NCBI RefSeq assembly: GCF_021653975.1 | Contig: NZ_JAJKFK010000001.1 | Span: 496,001-560,000, forward strand | Length of the DNA: 64,000 nt | From: Amycolatopsis sp. GM8 | Lineage (GTDB): Bacteria; Actinomycetota; Actinomycetes; Mycobacteriales; Pseudonocardiaceae | Direction: 5' to 3' | Shown: positions 44,196 to 57,626 of the stretch, piece by piece | How positions within the stretch are numbered: the first letter of the stretch is position 1 | Layout: each line of letters starts with the position of its first letter | Notes under the pieces: model-generated | Seen by the model: the letters and a program-made list of their open reading frames with translations, nothing else | Database searches by the model: none | Told to the model about the DNA's origin: nothing | Program-made: the position numbers and the translations under genes

Positions 44196-45422
44196 TCAGG
44201 AATAGGCGACCTGGTAGTGCTTGATACCGTTGAGCCAGCCCGAGCGCAGGCGCTTCGGCTGCTCGATCTCGCGGATCCCGGGCATTTCGTCGGCGATGGC
44301 GTTGAAGATCAGGTCGATCTCCAGCCGCGCGAGGTTGGCACCGATACAGTAGTGCGAACCGGTACCGCCGAAGCCGACGTGTGGGTTGTCCTCACGGAAC
44401 ACGTCGAATTTCTCCGGCTGGTCGAACACCTCCGGGTCGAAGTTCGCCGAGCTGTAGAACAGGCCCACCCGATCGCCGCGCTTGATCCGCTGGCCGCTCA
44501 GCTCGGTGTCGGCCATCGCGGTGCGCTGGAACGCCACGACGGGCGTCGCCCAGCGGACGATCTCGTCGGGCGCGGTCTTGGGCCGCTGTTCCTTGTACAG
44601 CTCCCACTGGTCCGGGTGGTCAAGGAACGCCTTCATCCCGTGCGTGATCGCGTTGCGCGTGGTTTCGTTGCCCGCCACGGAAAGCAGGATGACGAAGAAG
44701 CCGAACTCCTCCGAGGCCAGCGCCTCGCCGTCGACATCGGCGTGGATGAGCTTGGTGACGATGTCGTCCATCGGGCACCGGCGGCGGTCCTCGGCCATGT
44801 TCCAGGCGTAGCCGACCAGCTCGGCCGACGCGGCGAGCGGTTCGACCTGGTACTCCGGGTCGTCGTAGCCGATCATCTGGTTGGACCACTGGAAGATCTT
44901 GCTGCGGTCCTCCTGCGGGATGCCGATCAGCTCGGCGATCGCCTGCAGCGGCAGCTCGCACGCGACGTCCTGGACGAAGTCGCCGGAGCCCTTCCGCTTG
45001 GCCTCGTGCACGATCCGCGCGGCGCGCTCGCGCAAGGTGTCTTCGAGCTTGTTGATCGCGCGCGGGGTGAAGCCCTTGGAGACGATCCGGCGCAGCTTCG
45101 TGTGCTGCGGCGCGTCCATGTTGAGCAGCACCAGCCGGTTCGCGTCCATGTTCTCCTGCGTCATGGTGTCGTCGAACCGGATGATCGCCAGCTTCTCGTG
45201 GGACGAGAACAGCTCGCTGTCGCGTGAGACGGCCTTGACGTCCTCCAAGCGCGTCACGACCCAGAAACCGTCATCGCCGAAGCCGGCCAGGTTGTGCGGC
45301 TGGGCATTCCACCACACCGGTGCCGTCCGCCGCAGCTCCGCGAACTCCTCCAATGGGAGTCGTTCGGCGTACAGATCGGGGTCGGTGAAGTCGAACCCGG
45401 TAGGGATGATCGGTGTTACCAC
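44196..45422 (-). CDS. cyp125: Steroid C26 monooxygenase, cytochrome P450 CYP125 family
   Basis: A 408-residue P450. PTGFDFTDPDLYAERLPLEEFAELR, the I-helix AGNETTRNAITHGM, the ExxR-type RWATPVVAFQRTA, and the heme loop FGGTGSHYCIGANLAR with the proximal Cys. It closely resembles mycobacterial CYP125A1, which oxidises the C26 methyl of cholest-4-en-3-one. GTG 45422 preceded by GGGAGG is chosen; the frame to 45458 begins inside the KstR site. Redox partner genes are not adjacent. Confidence 0.92.
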   Translation of the reverse strand: MVTPIIPTGFDFTDPDLYAERLPLEEFAELRRTAPVWWNAQPHNLAGFGDDGFWVVTRLEDVKAVSRDSELFSSHEKLAIIRFDDTMTQENMDANRLVLLNMDAPQHTKLRRIVSKGFTPRAINKLEDTLRERAARIVHEAKRKGSGDFVQDVACELPLQAIAELIGIPQEDRSKIFQWSNQMIGYDDPEYQVEPLAASAELVGYAWNMAEDRRRCPMDDIVTKLIHADVDGEALASEEFGFFVILLSVAGNETTRNAITHGMKAFLDHPDQWELYKEQRPKTAPDEIVRWATPVVAFQRTAMADTELSGQRIKRGDRVGLFYSSANFDPEVFDQPEKFDVFREDNPHVGFGGTGSHYCIGANLARLEIDLIFNAIADEMPGIREIEQPKRLRSGWLNGIKHYQVAYS

Positions 45423-45450
45423 GGCTACCTCCCGAGGTGCCACATCGTCG

Positions 45451-45464
45451 TGGAACACGTTCTA
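45451..45464. promoter_or_regulatory. KstR operator candidate upstream of cyp125
   Basis: TGGAACACGTTCTA matches the KstR pattern at all fixed positions, 28 bp before the cyp125 start. Confidence 0.8.
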
Positions 45465-45576
45465 GGGAAGATTGAAGCATACGGTGTTAACCAAAGATAG
45501 ATCCTTGGTGATACCTGTTTACTTTTTCGATTAGGATCTTGAAATCCCTGGTCGGAGGTTCCTCCGGTACGAGTGA

Positions 45577-46836
<1,260 letters not shown>

Positions 46837-46841
46837 GGTCG

Positions 46842-47234
46842 CTACTGGGCCTTCGCGGCGTCGTAACGGGCGCGGGCCTCGGCGACTTCAGGGACCTTGC
46901 CCTCGACGAACTCGATGAGAGCCTGCAGCTTCGCGGCGACCTCGATGCCGCTGGGCGTCAAGCTGTACTCGACCCGCGGCGGGATCGTCGGCTGGGCCTC
47001 GCGGTGCACGAAACCATCGCGTTCGAGGGCCTGCAGCGTTTGCGCCAGCATCTTCTCGCTCACGCCGTCGACCTTGCGCCGCAACGCATTGAACCGGAAC
47101 GGGCCCTCGGCGAGCGCGGCGAGCGCGAGCGTGCCCCAGCGTCCGGTGATGTGCTCCAGGATGCCGCGTGACGAGCAGGCGCGGGCGAACACGTCCGCGA
47201 CCAGCTCATCGATCTCAAGCACCTCACCGCTCAT
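46842..47234 (-). CDS. HxlR-family winged-helix transcriptional regulator
   Basis: A 130-residue regulator: ARACSSRGILEHITGRWGTLALAALAEGP (with the Cys common in redox-type HxlR proteins), FNALRRKVDGVSEKMLAQTLQALERDGFVHREAQP. It is divergent from the NAD(P)H-binding oxidoreductase gene and probably represses it through the inverted repeats in the shared promoter. ATG 47234 chosen; GTG 47243 possible. Confidence 0.88.
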   Translation of the reverse strand: MSGEVLEIDELVADVFARACSSRGILEHITGRWGTLALAALAEGPFRFNALRRKVDGVSEKMLAQTLQALERDGFVHREAQPTIPPRVEYSLTPSGIEVAAKLQALIEFVEGKVPEVAEARARYDAAKAQ

Positions 47235-47278
47235 GCCTCTCACGGTACCTGGTGGAGGTCGGCGCGCACTGTGATCGC

Positions 47279-47337
47279 ACTAACTCTTGGTTGGCACTTT
47301 CTCTGAGTTAGTACAAACTCAGAGCTGGTACAACCAA
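47279..47337. promoter_or_regulatory. Nested inverted repeats, likely HxlR operator
   Basis: Three perfect inverted repeats interleave: ACTAACTC/GAGTTAGT (47279-47286, 47305-47312), CTCTGAGTT/AACTCAGAG (47301-47309, 47316-47324) and TTGGTTG/CAACCAA (47287-47293, 47331-47337). They occupy the divergent promoter between the regulator and the oxidoreductase. Confidence 0.65.
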
Positions 47338-47352
47338 CCGAGGGAGAACCGC

Positions 47353-48198
47353 ATGATCGTCGTCACCGGAGCCACCGGGCAGCTGGGCCGTCTCGTCGTC
47401 GAAGGCCTGAAGACGAAGCTGCCGGCCGACCAGATCGTCGCCGCCGTCCGGAACCCCGCGAAGGCCGCCGACCTGGGCGTCACCGTCCGGCAGGCCGACT
47501 ACAACGAGCCGGAGACGCTGACCGCCGCCCTCGAAGGCGCGGACAAGGTGCTGCTGATCTCTGGGACAGAGCTCGGCCGTCGGGTGGCGCAGCACGAGGC
47601 GGTCGTCGAAGCGGCGCGGAAGGCCGGGGCCCACATCGTGTACACGAGCGCGCCGAAGGCCCACGACACGGCGCTCATCCTGGCGCCCGAGCACAAGGCG
47701 ACCGAGGAGATCATCCGCGAGTCCGGGCTGCCGTTCACGTTGCTGCGCAATGGTTGGTACCACGAGAACTACGAGGAGACCGTGCGGGAGGCGGCGCAGA
47801 CCGGTGAGTTCATCGGCAGTGCTGGCGAAGGCAGGACGTCCAGCGCTTCGCGTGCGGACTTCGCGGACGCGGCTGTCGCCGTGCTCACCGGCGACGGGCA
47901 TCAGAACAAGGTTTACGAGCTGTCCGGTGACACCGCCTGGACGCGCGCCGAGCTTGCCGCCACGATCGCCGAGGCGGCCGGAAAGCCCGTCACCTACGCC
48001 GATCTCACGCCCGAGCAGCACCAGGCGGCGCTCGTCGAGGCCGGCCTGCCGGAGGGTGCGGCGCAGTTCACCGTCGCGCTCGACGGGAACACCAAGGACG
48101 GACTGCTCGGCGAGACCAGCGGTGAACTGCGGGCGCTGATCGGCCGCCCCACCACGCCGATCTCGGACTACGTGGCGCGGGTCGTCAAGTCGGCCTGA
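47353..48198 (+). CDS. NmrA-type NAD(P)H-binding oxidoreductase (QorB-like quinone reductase)
   Basis: A 281-residue SDR-atypical protein: MIVVTGATGQLGRLVVEGLK (nucleotide loop), RQADYNEPETLTAAL, GADKVLLISG and HKATEEIIRESGLPFTLLRNGWYHENY. These fit QorB quinone reductases. Pairing with a Cys-bearing HxlR regulator is common for quinone or aldehyde stress responses. Confidence 0.87.
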   Translation: MIVVTGATGQLGRLVVEGLKTKLPADQIVAAVRNPAKAADLGVTVRQADYNEPETLTAALEGADKVLLISGTELGRRVAQHEAVVEAARKAGAHIVYTSAPKAHDTALILAPEHKATEEIIRESGLPFTLLRNGWYHENYEETVREAAQTGEFIGSAGEGRTSSASRADFADAAVAVLTGDGHQNKVYELSGDTAWTRAELAATIAEAAGKPVTYADLTPEQHQAALVEAGLPEGAAQFTVALDGNTKDGLLGETSGELRALIGRPTTPISDYVARVVKSA

Positions 48199-48247
48199 CG
48201 CGTGGGCGGTGGGTAACACCGCCGACACGCTGTGCTTGACTGCGGCA

Positions 48248-49051
48248 ATGCACACCGAGGACGGCACCTGCGCGGTCGAGGACGCCGAACTGCACGTGCG
48301 GCGTCTCGGCGACGGGCCGCCACTGCTGATCATCGCCGGCGGCATCGGTGCGGCGGGCAGCTACGAGACTCTGGCCGGGTTGCTCGCCGAGCAGTACACG
48401 GTGCTGTTGTACGACCGCCGCGGGCATTTCCGGAGTGCCGACCGCACCGAAGGCCCGATTCCGGTGGAGCGGCACGCCGACGACGCGCGCGCGGTGATCC
48501 AGCATTTCGGGTTCGGCCAGGCGCTGGTGTTCGGCAGCAGCGCGGGCGCGCAGATCGGACTGGCGCTCGCCGCGGGATATCCCGAAACCGTGGGCGGGCT
48601 CGTCGCGCACGAGCCGCCCGCGGTGCGACTGCTGCCCGATGCCGACGAGTGGCTGGAGTTCGCCGCCGAACAGGTCGCGCGCACCGAGGGCGGTGACCTG
48701 ATGACGGCGTTCAAAGGGTTTCTCGGGTCCATCGCGGGCGCCGGGCTGCCGACGGTCGGCACGGTCCGGCTGTCCAACGAAGCCGAGTGGCGTGTCCTGT
48801 TCACGCGCGAGCTGGCCCGGTTCTACGAATACCTGCCCGACATCGAGGCATTGCGGCGATCACAGGTGCCGATCGTGCTGGCCGCCGGGGAAGGCAGCCG
48901 GGGCTACTACCACTACCGCCCGGCCCGGGTCCTCGCGCTCGAACTGGGCCTGCCGTTCGTGGAAATGCCGGGCGCGCACCTCGCGCCGCAACGCAACGCC
49001 GCCGACTTCGCGACCGCGTTGTCGGAGCTGCTCAGGGATCTCGTGCTCTAG
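48248..49051 (+). CDS. Alpha/beta hydrolase
   Basis: A 267-residue hydrolase. LLIIAGGIGAAGSYETLAGLLAEQYTVLLYDRRGHFRS, the nucleophile elbow VFGSSAGAQIGLALA, and a C-terminal PGAHLAPQ with the likely catalytic His. ATG 48248 chosen; GTG 48209 is in frame 13 codons upstream. Substrate unknown. Confidence 0.85.
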   Translation: MHTEDGTCAVEDAELHVRRLGDGPPLLIIAGGIGAAGSYETLAGLLAEQYTVLLYDRRGHFRSADRTEGPIPVERHADDARAVIQHFGFGQALVFGSSAGAQIGLALAAGYPETVGGLVAHEPPAVRLLPDADEWLEFAAEQVARTEGGDLMTAFKGFLGSIAGAGLPTVGTVRLSNEAEWRVLFTRELARFYEYLPDIEALRRSQVPIVLAAGEGSRGYYHYRPARVLALELGLPFVEMPGAHLAPQRNAADFATALSELLRDLVL

Positions 49052-49053
49052 CG

Positions 49054-49095
49054 CTGCCGGATCAGGACTGCCGGATCAAAGCCGCCGGATCACCC
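49054..49095 (+). repeat. 14-bp tandem repeat, three units
   Basis: Three 14-base units (49054-49067, 49068-49081, 49082-49095) share GCCGGATCA. The block lies in the convergent gap between the hydrolase and acetyltransferase genes and includes the last acetyltransferase codons. Confidence 0.6.
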
Positions 49096-49624
49096 GGCAC
49101 GGGTTGCCCGCCGCGAACACGCGCGACGGCAGATCCCTTGTCACCACACTGCCCGCACCGACCACAGTGTTGTCCCCAACGGTCACTCCTGGGCACACGA
49201 TCACGCCGCCACCGAACCAGACGTTGTTCCCGATCGTGATCGGCGCGGCCGTTTCCCAGCGCTGCCGGCGCATTTCGTGGTCCTCCATGGGATGCAGCGC
49301 GGTGAGCAGTTGAGCCCGCGGCCCGATGGACACGTCGTCGCCGATACGGATAGGGGCGCAATCCATCAGGATGGCGTCGTAGTTGAGGAAGCTGTTGGCG
49401 CCGATGTCGATCAGGTAGCCATAATCACACTGGAAACGCGGCATGATCCACGAACCCGCACCGAGCCCGCCGAGCAGTGTGCGCAACACCTGTTCGCGCT
49501 GCTCGGCGGGGCAGGCGTTGAGCTCGTCGCAAAGCTGCTGGGCCTGGCGGCGGTCTGCGACGAGCTCAGGATCGTTGTCCCGATACAGCTCTCCACGCAG
49601 CATGCGCTCTTTGTGCTCGCCCAT
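49076..49624 (-). CDS. Sugar O-acetyltransferase (Maa/LacA-like, hexapeptide repeat)
   Basis: A 182-residue left-handed beta-helix acetyltransferase. An N-terminal MGEHKERMLRGELYRDNDPEL cap precedes hexapeptide repeats with DIGANSFLNYDAILMD and ITIGNNVWFGGGVIVCPGVTVGDNTVVGAGSVVTRD, ending AAGNPCRVIRRL. It acetylates sugars with acetyl-CoA. An upstream extension in frame to 49729 is unlikely. Confidence 0.9.
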   Translation of the reverse strand: MGEHKERMLRGELYRDNDPELVADRRQAQQLCDELNACPAEQREQVLRTLLGGLGAGSWIMPRFQCDYGYLIDIGANSFLNYDAILMDCAPIRIGDDVSIGPRAQLLTALHPMEDHEMRRQRWETAAPITIGNNVWFGGGVIVCPGVTVGDNTVVGAGSVVTRDLPSRVFAAGNPCRVIRRL

Positions 49625-49809
49625 CGGCCCAAAGTAGCGCGTCCAGTACTCGCAAAGGGCTGTACTCTGGAGTAAGGCGATCGGCGCCTTCCTCCCCAGT
49701 TTCGCGCCGGTCGCGGCTCCGGCGCACACTCCCCCTCGGGCGCCGGGGCATACGGCCCCCGGGCCGCGTCCTCCTCCCCCAGTTCGACGCGCCCGGGGGT
49801 CCCTCCATG

Positions 49810-51027
49810 TCAGTCCATTGTGGACCCGATGAGGCGGTTCCCGTCCCGCCAGACCTGCCGGATGTTGCCGGGCAGCGCGGCGAAGTCGTACACGTCGCCG
49901 GAAGCCAGCACCAGGTCCGCCCGGTAGCCGGGCGCCAGTTTGCCCAGCTCCCCGCCATAACCGAGCAGGTCCGCCGAGGATGACGTCGTCGCGGCCAGGA
50001 CCTGGGCCGGGGTCAGCCCACAGCTTTGCATCAGCGCGAGCTCCGCGAGGTTCTCGCCGTGCGGGCCCACGCCCGAATCGGTGCCCATCGCGATCCGCAC
50101 CCCCGCGTCGACCGCCCGGCGCACGGACGCCGCATGCACTTCGGCGACTTCTTCCGCTTTGCGCACCATTTCCGCAGGTAGCGCGGCGCCTGCCTGCGCC
50201 GCGCGGATCACGGCCAGTGGTGCGACCAGTGTCGGCACCAGCCAGGTGCGGTGCTCCAGCATCAGCTCGATCGCCTCGTCGTCCAGGAAGATGCCGTGCT
50301 CAATCGAGCGGATCCCTGCCCGCACAGCGTTTTTGATGCCCTCGGCACCTTGCGCGTGCGCCATCACATACCGGCCGCGCATGCTGGCCTCGGCGACGAG
50401 AACATCGAGTTCCGCTGGGGTGAACTGGGAATGCCGCGGATCGTCACCGGGTGAGAGCACCCCGCCGGTTGTACAGACCTTCAGTACTTCCGCGCCGGCT
50501 CGCAGCAACGTCCGGGCAACGCGGCGCATCTCGTCGGGCCCGTCGGCGATCGCGGCGGGGCGGCCGGGATGGGGAATCCAGTGGCTGACGCACTGGCCCG
50601 AGGGCATCCAGCCGTCGCTGTGACCGCCGGTCTGGCTGATCACGTTGACCGAGATCTGCATCCGCGGCCCGGGAATCAGGCCGTCCGCGACCGCGCGGCG
50701 CATGCCGAGATCCGCGCCGCCCGCGTCCCGCACGGTCGTGATGCCCTGGGCGAGCGTCCGCCACAGGTTTCGCGCCGCCTCGTAGAACTGGTACGAAAAC
50801 GGCATCTGCAGGCCGCGAAGCAGGTCGACCCCGGACATCACGACATGCACGTGACAGTCGAAGAACCCGGGCAGCACGGTCAATCCGGTGCAGTCGACAG
50901 CCACGTCACCGTCGAGCCCGGTGCCGATCTCGACGATCCGCCCGTCCTGCACCACCACGTCACCGGCGGCACGATCGCTTCCCGTGCCGTCGAAAACCTG
51001 TCCGCCCTTGAACAGGATTCTGCTCAC
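49810..51027 (-). CDS. Metal-dependent amidohydrolase
   Basis: A 405-residue amidohydrolase-superfamily enzyme: VLPGFFDCHVHVVMSG (HxH metal site), VLKVCTTGG, YVMAHAQGAEGIKNAVRAGIRSIEHG and AMGTDSGVGPHGENL with the metal Asp. It is closest to prolidase/imidazolonepropionase-like hydrolases. GTG 51027 overlaps the TGA of a short upstream frame. It shares strand with the M20 gene. Confidence 0.85.
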   Translation of the reverse strand: MSRILFKGGQVFDGTGSDRAAGDVVVQDGRIVEIGTGLDGDVAVDCTGLTVLPGFFDCHVHVVMSGVDLLRGLQMPFSYQFYEAARNLWRTLAQGITTVRDAGGADLGMRRAVADGLIPGPRMQISVNVISQTGGHSDGWMPSGQCVSHWIPHPGRPAAIADGPDEMRRVARTLLRAGAEVLKVCTTGGVLSPGDDPRHSQFTPAELDVLVAEASMRGRYVMAHAQGAEGIKNAVRAGIRSIEHGIFLDDEAIELMLEHRTWLVPTLVAPLAVIRAAQAGAALPAEMVRKAEEVAEVHAASVRRAVDAGVRIAMGTDSGVGPHGENLAELALMQSCGLTPAQVLAATTSSSADLLGYGGELGKLAPGYRADLVLASGDVYDFAALPGNIRQVWRDGNRLIGSTMD

Positions 51028-51186
51028 GCACTCACCGTCTCTCGTTCCGGCGTGCGGGCACCCGCACGCTCGATCAGCGCCACGACCGGCGGCGCCCCAG
51101 CCAGCAGCACCGCGGCCGCGCAGCACCGCGATCTTCGCCGCGACCGCGCCGCTCACCGTGCCTTGTTCTTGAGCCCGTGAGGGGTC

Positions 51187-52377
51187 TCAGGGTGCGAGCC
51201 GCCGCACCGCGAGTTCGGCCAGCAGGGTGGCGGCGTCGGCGACCACGCTGTCGTCGAACGCCGCCCGGGGAGAGTGGTTGTAGGCGGTGGTATCAGGGTC
51301 CTCGGCGAAGGTCGCGCCGAGGAACACAAACGCGCCGGGGACACGGTCGAGTACCCGGGAGAAGTCCTCCGAGCCGGTCGATGGGCTGGCCAGCGGCAGG
51401 AAGCGCTCCTCGCCGAAGACCTCGCGCACGGTCTCGGCGGCGAACTCGTGGCTCGAGGTGTCGTTGACGGTGACGGGATACTCCTCCGTATAGCGGACTT
51501 CCGCCTCGAGCCCGTGCGACGCGGCGATCTCACGACACAGCCGCACGGTGAGTTCTGCGGCCCTTTCCCTTGCCTCGGCGGAGAAACTGCGGACCGTCGC
51601 TTCGAAGTACGCGTCGTCGGGGATGATGTTGCGCCGGGTGCCGGCGTGGAAGACCCCGACGGTGATCACGACCGGGTCGAACACGTCGAACCGCCGCGTG
51701 GCCAGTGTCTGCAGCGCGGTCACCATCTCCGCCGCGACGGGCACCGGGTCGAGCGCCTGGAACGGCCGCGAGCCGTGCCCGCCGGCGCCGACGACCCGCA
51801 CATGCAGCCCGTCGGACGCGGCCATCAGTGGTCCGGGGCGCGAGCTGAACTTGCCGTTGGGCACGATCGACGACAGGACGTGGATACCGAACGCCGCGTC
51901 GACGGGCCGCCCGGCGGCGTCGAGCACGCCTTCGTCGATCATGTGTCCCGCGCCGTTCCAGCCTTCCTCGCCGGGCTGGAACATGAACACCACGTCCCCG
52001 GCGAGCCGTTCGCGATGCTGGGACAGCAGCCGTGCCGCGCCAACGAGCCCGGCGGTGTGCAGGTCGTGGCCGCAGGCATGCATCATCCCGTCGTGCCGCG
52101 ACGTGTACTCCGCGCCGGTCTGCTCGGTGACTGGCAACGCGTCCATGTCCCCGCGCAGCAGCACGACATCGCCGTCGCCGCCCTGGCCGCGCAACACCGC
52201 GGTCACCGATGTGACGTCCTTCCCGGTGGAGATCTCCAGCGGCAACCCGTCGAGCGCCTCGAGGACCTTCTCCTGCGTCCGCGGCAGCCGCAGGCCGACT
52301 TCGGGAATCTGGTGCAGGTCCCGGCGCAGCCGCACCAGGTCGTCCGCCAGCGCTGCCGCGTCCTTCCGCAGGTCCAT
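51187..52377 (-). CDS. M20 family amidohydrolase
   Basis: A 396-residue second M20 enzyme of the window: VLLRGDMDALPVTEQTG, MMHACGHDLHTAGLVGAA, FQPGEEGWNGAGHMI and STGSEDFSRVL, with lid VVGAGGHGSRPFQALDPV. It probably hydrolyses N-acyl or other amides. It precedes the amidohydrolase in the same direction with a 159-bp gap that holds a possible small frame. Confidence 0.88.
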   Translation of the reverse strand: MDLRKDAAALADDLVRLRRDLHQIPEVGLRLPRTQEKVLEALDGLPLEISTGKDVTSVTAVLRGQGGDGDVVLLRGDMDALPVTEQTGAEYTSRHDGMMHACGHDLHTAGLVGAARLLSQHRERLAGDVVFMFQPGEEGWNGAGHMIDEGVLDAAGRPVDAAFGIHVLSSIVPNGKFSSRPGPLMAASDGLHVRVVGAGGHGSRPFQALDPVPVAAEMVTALQTLATRRFDVFDPVVITVGVFHAGTRRNIIPDDAYFEATVRSFSAEARERAAELTVRLCREIAASHGLEAEVRYTEEYPVTVNDTSSHEFAAETVREVFGEERFLPLASPSTGSEDFSRVLDRVPGAFVFLGATFAEDPDTTAYNHSPRAAFDDSVVADAATLLAELAVRRLAP

Positions 52378-53286
52378 CGGTCTCCTCCCCTACGCTTGGT
52401 CTCGATGCGAAGATTCCGTCATCGAACCACAGCTGAGGCGAGGAATCGATCATGCTGCCCGCGACCGACCTCAGTCTGGTGACGCTTTGCAGATCGCCCC
52501 ACGTGTGCCTCGGCCTTTCGTCGGCGCACGTTCGCCATCGCCGGGGTAGCCGCAGCCTGACGCTGGAAACAGCCGCCCAGGGCAAGGCCCGGCTGTCGGC
52601 CCATCCAGCGGCAGGGTCGCCCTGGTGAGCGGTGCCATCCGCCGCGCCGCGAGACGGCGAGGTCGCTGCCTCCCACGTCGGTGACGATCACGCGGTGGCT
52701 CCGCGTGCCGCCGGATCGGCTCGACTCCGCGCCGCACTCTCTACCGACTTGACCCCGCACTCTCCCGATTTCGCGTCGCGCTCCGGGCTTCACGGCCCGC
52801 TCCCTTCCGACTTCGCGTCGCGCTCCCTCGCGACGCTGCCGGAGGTCCAGATGTGCGCGGCCGACAGCGGCTCGGCAACCTGCTCGTGGTCGGCCGGGTA
52901 CGCGGCCCGGTGGAGTCGGTGGCGATGGAGAGCTCACGATCACCAAGCTGCCGTCGGTCGACATCATCGACCGCTCAGTCACCATCCACACGGTCGAGCT
53001 GATGGGCGCGGTCCCTGACGAGTTGGGCTACGCCCGGCCGCACGTCCACTCGACTTCTGGGCACCGGTCCTGCCCAGAGTCACAGCCGACCACCCCTTCT
53101 CACGTAACGAACTGTGCGGCCATCGGAGATCTCGCCGAACCGTGCTGTGGTGAGCGGCAGCCCTGCACTCAATCGCGCGTGTCGACCGCCTCGATGGACG
53201 CACCACAATGGCTTCCAGCATTTGCCGCGGCCCGGGCCCGGTCTGCGCTCTCGTGGCGCACAGTGCCGGACAGTTCATCCCGCTGA
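52378..53286. other. Non-coding or decayed region (about 0.9 kb)
   Basis: No frame here resembles a protein family. ATG 52452 opens a short frame (MLPATDLSLVTL) that soon loses any protein character and could be the start of a lost gene. A stretch around 52930-53030 (ITKLPSVDIIDRSVTIHTVE) looks coding-like but has no recognisable frame either side. The 21-bp repeats at 52744-52827 lie inside. It appears to be a relic of a deletion or decay. Confidence 0.5.
52744..52827 (+). repeat. 21-bp tandem repeat, four units
   Basis: Units at 52744-52764, 52765-52785, 52786-52806 and 52807-52827. Units 2 and 4 are nearly the same (CCGAYTTCGCGTCGCGCTCC), units 1 and 3 diverged. On the other strand the core is GAGCGCGACGCGAAGTCGG, related in period and in the GAGNNCGACGC core to the block at 6220-6282. 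Confidence 0.7.
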
Positions 53287-53524
53287 GCGGCCTCCGCGAT
53301 CGGCGTACCAGGCGCGGACGTCACGCGCCCAGCCGCCGTCGCGAAAAGCCTGGTGCTCAAAGGCTTTCCCGACCATCACCGCAGAGGTGATCAGGCTCCA
53401 CGGCGGGATCGCCATCCGGTGGGAGTACAAAGCCCACTGGTCCCTCACACGAGCACACGGCACCGCACACCTCTTCGGTCAAGCACACCACCACCTTTCC
53501 CACATCGTCCTGGATATCATCTGA
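53287..53524 (+). pseudogene. Acyl-CoA dehydrogenase C-terminal remnant
   Basis: Two frames read as the C-terminal domain of an acyl-CoA dehydrogenase. The first gives AASAIGVPGADVTRPAAVAK; after a shift near 53355-53360 the second gives FPTITAEVIRLHGGIAIRWE, followed by YKAHWSLTRAHGTAHLFGQ and a stop at 53522-53524. The HGGIAIxWE-xxAH signature is diagnostic. The N-terminal two thirds are absent. It lies between the two sterol blocks, where acyl-CoA dehydrogenases would be expected. Confidence 0.7.
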
Positions 53525-53617
53525 AGAATTTTCGAATTTTCCAGCCGGTTCCCCTTTCATTGATGTTCAACCGCGGTGAATTGCTCGACCGGTCGCCTCA
53601 CCGCGGACCCAGCCCGG

Positions 53618-53830
53618 TCATTCCGGCAGCGGCCAGCACGTCGGGCACCGAACACGGCCTGATGTCGGTGCGACGGGCACACACGCGGCACCACACTCGG
53701 CGAGACCGAACACCCGCCCCCGCGCGCGCAGACGGGAAGCGTTGCAGGGCCTCACTTTGTGCACGAGATGCTGCGAGAACACACCGGGCCAGACGAGCTC
53801 AGACTCCGCGTACGCGGGCGCCGTGTCCAC
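53618..53830 (-). CDS. Possible small cysteine-rich protein downstream of hsaB
   Basis: A frame of about 70 residues: VFSQHLVHKVRPCNASRLRA, VFGLAECGAACVPVAPTSG and a terminal RCPTCWPLPE. The Cys pairs resemble the small zinc-binding proteins common in actinobacteria. The start is uncertain (GTG 53830 or other codons up to 53914) and base composition is slightly unlike a strong gene. It occupies the position where mycobacteria carry nat after hsaB, but it is not a NAT. Confidence 0.35.
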   Translation of the reverse strand: MDTAPAYAESELVWPGVFSQHLVHKVRPCNASRLRARGRVFGLAECGAACVPVAPTSGRVRCPTCWPLPE

Positions 53831-53950
53831 CGGAATACCGTGGCATTCCTGGCGGCCCGCAGTCGTTCTTCGTGCGGGCTCTCGCGCCACGACGCGCCGG
53901 ACGGCGCCCGCCACGAGTCGTCCGGACCACGGTGCCGGCAGCTTTGGACA

Positions 53951-57581
<3,631 letters not shown>

Positions 57582-57626
57582 CGGCGTTGCCCCGTCCTCA
57601 TCAGACCTGCGATCTCGTCGCCAAGA

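Noticed and set aside
52419-52991. Minus-strand open frame in the decayed region
   Set aside because: No motif, no ribosome binding site, and it crosses the tandem repeats; treated as non-coding.
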